Source of the DNA: Raineyella sp. W15-4
GTDB taxonomy: Bacteria; Actinomycetota; Actinomycetes; Propionibacteriales; Propionibacteriaceae
Length of the DNA stretch: 64,000 nucleotides
Direction: 5' to 3'
NCBI RefSeq assembly: GCF_033170155.1
Contig: NZ_CP137079.1
Location: 1,922,001 to 1,986,000, forward strand
Positions 61,100 to 64,000 of the stretch are shown here, piece after piece. Below the pieces are notes generated by a model. It was not told the origin of the DNA and did no database searches. It saw only the letters and a list, made by a program, of their open reading frames with translations. Within the stretch, counting starts at the first letter, position 1; the number at the start of each line of letters is the position of its first letter. The position numbers and the translations under genes are program-made.

Positions 61100-62662
61100 A
61101 TGGTACGAAGGATTCAGGCGAAGTCCGTGCTTCGCCTCCGGGCCGAGGGCCTGTCAGGGCGAGCGATCGCCGCGTCCCAGCAGATGTCGCGTCACAGCGT
61201 CGCGGCGGTGATCGACGCTGCTGATCAGGCTGGGGTCGGCTGGGATGAGGTCGCCGACTTGACTGATGCCGAGGTCTACTCGTTGTTGTTCCCGGGCCGG
61301 GACGAGCACGTGAGTGTGTTCAGCGAGCCGGACTGGGCCCGGGTGCACCGGGAGTTGGCGCGGGTCGGGGTGACGCTGCGGCTGCTGCACGCCGAGTACG
61401 TCGACGCCACGACGGGTGCCGGGGGTGTGGCGATGGGCTATGACCGGTTCTGCAAGTCCTACGGCCGGTATCTGCTGGTGACCGGCGCGTCCTCGCGGGT
61501 CGGTCACAAGGCCGGCAGGACTGTCGAGGTCGATTGGTCGGGCCCCACGATGCGCCTGGTCGATCCGGTGGCAGGGACGTCGCAGCGGGTGTATCTGTTC
61601 GTGGGGTGTCTGCCGTTCAGCCGGTATGCGTTCGTGGAGCCGACCGTGGACATGCGTCAGGACAGTTGGCTAAGGGCGCATGTGGCGATGTTCGAGTTCT
61701 TCGGCGGTTCGGTGCCCCGGATCGTGTCGGACAACCTGAAGACCGGCGTGATCACCCACCCCCGTGAGGGTGAGATTGTCCTGAACGACGCCTACCGAGA
61801 ACTCGCCGCGCACTACTCGGCGGCCGTGCTGCCGGGGCGGGTCCGCAAACCGAAGGACAAGGCGAGTGTGGAGAACACGGTCGGCAACATCGCCACCGCT
61901 GTGATCGCCGCGCTGCGCGAGGAGACGTTCACGACCCTGACGCAGTTGCGGGCCGCGATCCGGGAACGGCTGGCCGACTACAACGCCACACCCTTCCAGA
62001 AGCGCGCAGGCTCACGGACCTCGGTGTTCACCAGCGAGGAGGCGCCGCTGCTGCGCCCGCTGCCGGTCGTGGCGTTCGAGATCTCCCAGTGGGTCCGGGG
62101 CCGGCGGGTCGGCCGCGACGGGCACGTGGTCTGGGCCAAGAATCGCTACTCGGTGCCGTTCGTCCACATCGGGACCCATGTCGACCTGCGGATCAGCGAC
62201 ACCACGCTGGAGGTCTGGCGCCACGACGAACGCCTCGCGTCCCACCCGCTGCTGGCGGCCACGGCGGTCAACCAGTACCGCACCCGGCCCGCCGACCTGC
62301 CCGACGGCAAGCCCTGGCGAGAATGGGATCCGGACCGGGTCAGGGCCTGGGCGGGCCGCATCGGCCCCGACACCACCACCGTCGTGGATCGGATCTTCGC
62401 GTCCGTGACGATCGAGGAGCAGGGCCTGAATGCGGCCCTGGCCGTCCTACGCCTGTCGCGGCGCTACTCGGCACCGAGGCTAGAGGCCGCCAGCCGGATC
62501 GCGCTCACGGCGGGCATCCGAACACCGCGCTACGCCCACCTGGCCCCGATCCTGGCGACCGGGCAGGACAAGACCCGCCCCGACCACACCCCACCACCGC
62601 GCGAGAGCGCCGACGCCGGGTTCGTTCGTGGGGCCGACTACTACGCCGGAGGATCCCGATGA
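61100..62662 (+). CDS. istA: IS21-family transposase IstA
   Basis: 520 residues from the ATG at 61100 (AGAAGGAG upstream, itself inside a hairpin); an ATG 33 nt earlier lies in the hairpin loop and is less likely. An N-terminal helix-turn-helix (GLSGRAIAASQQMSRHSVAAVI) precedes an RNase H-like DDE core: D145 in VEVDWSGPTM, D211 in RIVSDNLKTGV and E258 in KPKDKASVENTVGN. All catalytic residues are present and the frame is intact, so it is probably active. Overlaps istB by 4 nt. Confidence 0.95.
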   Translation: MVRRIQAKSVLRLRAEGLSGRAIAASQQMSRHSVAAVIDAADQAGVGWDEVADLTDAEVYSLLFPGRDEHVSVFSEPDWARVHRELARVGVTLRLLHAEYVDATTGAGGVAMGYDRFCKSYGRYLLVTGASSRVGHKAGRTVEVDWSGPTMRLVDPVAGTSQRVYLFVGCLPFSRYAFVEPTVDMRQDSWLRAHVAMFEFFGGSVPRIVSDNLKTGVITHPREGEIVLNDAYRELAAHYSAAVLPGRVRKPKDKASVENTVGNIATAVIAALREETFTTLTQLRAAIRERLADYNATPFQKRAGSRTSVFTSEEAPLLRPLPVVAFEISQWVRGRRVGRDGHVVWAKNRYSVPFVHIGTHVDLRISDTTLEVWRHDERLASHPLLAATAVNQYRTRPADLPDGKPWREWDPDRVRAWAGRIGPDTTTVVDRIFASVTIEEQGLNAALAVLRLSRRYSAPRLEAASRIALTAGIRTPRYAHLAPILATGQDKTRPDHTPPPRESADAGFVRGADYYAGGSR

Positions 62663-63411
62663 GCGCCCTGGACATGGAGACCAAGCGCAAGCTGCGCGAG
62701 ATGGGCGTCGGCGACCTGGCCGACGCGCTCGAGGCCCAGGACGACGCCCTCACCATGGATCTGCCGTTCGCCGAACGGGTCCGGCTCGCGGTCGACGACG
62801 CGCACGGCGCGTTCACCGATACCAAGGTCGCCGGCCTGATCCGCCGGGCCGGGCTGCGTTACCCGAACGCAGACCTACGCGCCCTCGACCTGATCGAACA
62901 ACGCGGCCTGGACCGCACTGTCCTGGCCGAACTGGCGACCTGCCGGTTCATCACCGCCAACCGCAGCGTGGTCCTGGAAGGCTTCACCGGCTCGGGCAAG
63001 TCCTACCTCGCCTCCGCGCTGGCCCGCAACGCCTGCCACCACCGGATCCGGGCCCACGTGATCCGGATGCCCGACCTGGTCGAGGCCTGGACCCTGGCCC
63101 GCGACCAGACCCAGGGCGCCACCAAGTTCCTGCGCAAGTACGCCGCGTTCAACCTCCTCGTGCTGGACGAGTGGCTCCTCGACCAGCCCGACGAGGCCAC
63201 CCGGACGATGCTGCTCGAACTGATGGAACGCCGCCACGACACCGGCTCGACCGTGTTCGCCACCCAGTACCCCAAGAAGGACTGGCACCAGCGCCTCGGC
63301 GGCGGAGTCCGCGCCGACGCGATCATGGACCGGATCGTCCACACCGCGATCTGGATCAACACCGGACCCATCAACATGCGAGAACGAGCGGCCCAGACCC
63401 AGACCCTCTGA
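62659..63411 (+). CDS. istB: IS21-family helper ATPase IstB
   Basis: 250 residues, AAA+ ATPase related to DnaC. Walker A GFTGSGKSYLASAL and Walker B FNLLVLDEWLLD are intact, with the C-terminal TVFATQYPKKDWHQRLGG and DAIMDRIVHTAIWI family blocks. IstB assembles on target DNA and directs IstA. The ATG overlaps the istA stop (ATGA). Confidence 0.95.
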   Translation: MSALDMETKRKLREMGVGDLADALEAQDDALTMDLPFAERVRLAVDDAHGAFTDTKVAGLIRRAGLRYPNADLRALDLIEQRGLDRTVLAELATCRFITANRSVVLEGFTGSGKSYLASALARNACHHRIRAHVIRMPDLVEAWTLARDQTQGATKFLRKYAAFNLLVLDEWLLDQPDEATRTMLLELMERRHDTGSTVFATQYPKKDWHQRLGGGVRADAIMDRIVHTAIWINTGPINMRERAAQTQTL

Positions 63412-63419
63412 CCCCACGC

Positions 63420-63458
63420 TGAGCGCCAGCGGCACCCACCCACCGCCGCTGGCGCTCA
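63420..63458 (+). terminator. strong hairpin after istB
   Basis: TGAGCGCCAGCGGC and GCCGCTGGCGCTCA are perfect 14-bp complements around an 11-nt loop, 8 nt after the istB stop. It may end the istAB transcript or block incoming antisense transcription from the aminotransferase promoter. Its arms resemble the GAGCGCC terminal repeats. Confidence 0.55.
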
Positions 63459-63514
63459 CCCGCACCAACCGGTGGCGCCCAAGCCCGATAACCGGTGGCG
63501 CTCAACGTCAATAA

Positions 63515-63543
63515 CTGGTGGCGCTCAACCCTCCAAATACTCA
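63515..63543 (-). repeat. right terminal inverted repeat of the IS21 element
   Basis: Read inward it begins TGAGTATTTGG and continues to TGAGCGCCACCAG. Further GAGCGCCACC-like copies follow inward to about 63460, the IS21-type multiple terminal repeats. Confidence 0.65.
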
Positions 63544-63548
63544 TCCAG
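63544..63548. repeat. target-site duplication, right copy (TCCAG)
   Basis: Second copy of the 5-bp TCCAG found at 60937-60941. Confidence 0.8.
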
Positions 63549-64000
63549 GTCAGGTACTCGTAGACCTCGTCACTGATCACCCACAGGTCGTGCCGGGAGG
63601 CGAACGCGAGCAGCGCCGCCACGGTCGTACGGTCGAAGACCACGCCGAGCGGGTTGGAGGGGCTGTTGATGAGCAGCGCCCGGGTGGACGGGGTGACGAG
63701 GGACTCCAGCTCGGTCAGATCGGGCCGGAAGCCGTGCGGCGAGCTCAGCGGGTACGGCACCGGGACCGCACCCAACAGCCGAGGCGTCATGGAGAACGTC
63801 GGGTAGCCGGGATCGGGGATGAGGATCTCGCTGCCGGCCTCGAGGGTGAACGACATCGCCATGTGCAGCGCCTGGGCCCCGCCCGACGTCACGTGCACCT
63901 GCTCGTCGCTGACCCGGTAGCCGTTGTACCGATCGAGTTTGGCGGCAATCGCTCGGCGCAGCGGGGCGATCCCGCTGTTCGGGGTGTAGGCGGTGTCGTC
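63544..64000 (-). pseudogene. class I/II aminotransferase, N-terminal part, interrupted and running off the window
   Basis: The 5' end of this gene lies beyond the window. The visible part reads AYTPNSGIAPLRRAIAAKLD, then VTSGGAQALHMAMSF, ILIPDPGYPTF, LLINSPSNPLGVVFD and VISDEVYEYLTW, standard for fold-type I aminotransferases up to just before the PLP lysine. At 63544 the frame enters the IS21 element and would add unrelated residues. The second half is at 60368-60941. The substrate is unknown; it resembles aspartate/aromatic-type aminotransferases. Confidence 0.85.

Larger units (their letters stand above)
60942..63543 (+). mobile_element. IS21-family insertion sequence, 2602 bp
   Basis: Complete element with istA and istB in overlapping order. 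The ends are related inverted repeats: left TGAATATTCGG..., right (inward) TGAGTATTTGG..., each followed by GCxCCACC-type blocks. Inside both ends the motif GAGCGCCACC recurs about every 23 bp, matching the multiple terminal repeats typical of IS21. It is flanked by a 5-bp duplication TCCAG and sits in an aminotransferase gene, opposite in orientation. Confidence 0.9.

Overview
The window is high-GC (about 70%), densely coded actinobacterial chromosome. The gene orders efp-nusB-carAB-pyrD-pyrF-mihF-gmk-rpoZ-coaBC, alaS-ruvX-mltG-aroE-aroC-aroKB and yebC-ruvCAB-yajC-secDF-apt-rel, the actinobacterial integration host factor, a motif-degenerate PriA and a DUF222/HNH protein all fit the order Propionibacteriales, probably Propionibacteriaceae. 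This placement is an inference from gene content; there is no rRNA gene to confirm it. I saw no tRNA or rRNA gene and no CRISPR array.

Layout: (1) 1-2780 (+) is the end of a sugar/polyol catabolic operon: Gfo/Idh/MocA dehydrogenase, xylose-isomerase-like TIM barrel and MFS sugar transporter. (2) 2802-4194 (+) holds a PAC2 protein and an SMI1/KNR4 protein. (3) 4191-10680 holds thrC and rpe (-), then priA, fmt and rsmB (+). (4) 10666-22356 (-) is a DUF222/HNH protein followed by a long housekeeping block for translation, pyrimidine, GMP and CoA functions, read from efp down to coaBC. (5) 22489-24806 is a VapBC module, a DapC-like aminotransferase and the remains of a second VapBC module fused to a membrane-anchored reading frame. 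(6) 24807-33335 (-) is DUF948 protein, small membrane protein, alaS, ruvX, mltG, aroE, aroC and a fused aroKB. (7) 33436-37483 is an unrecognised gene (+), rarA and aspS (-).

(8) 37560-39913 is a NarL-type response regulator and histidine kinase with a 51-residue secreted, two-cysteine peptide gene between them. (9) 39925-52786 is hisS, an MBL hydrolase, a DUF349 protein (+), rel, apt, secFD, yajC, ruvBAC and yebC. (10) 52820-57676 (-) is hisA/priA, an acyl-reductase/HAD fusion, a LarA-like protein and a small ORF. (11) 57919-60309 (+) is a seven-repeat zinc-ribbon protein whose frame stays open into a TetR regulator. (12) 60368-64000 is an aminotransferase gene split by a complete 2602-bp IS21-family element with a 5-bp target duplication.

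Most of the window is core metabolism and information processing. The accessory or unusual parts are the peptide/two-component locus, the zinc-ribbon repeat gene, the decayed toxin-antitoxin remnant, the LarA-like/acyl-reductase operon and the IS21 insertion. Ten genes have a TANNNT -10-like hexamer 6-8 nt before the start codon, which suggests frequent leaderless transcription and fixes several starts.
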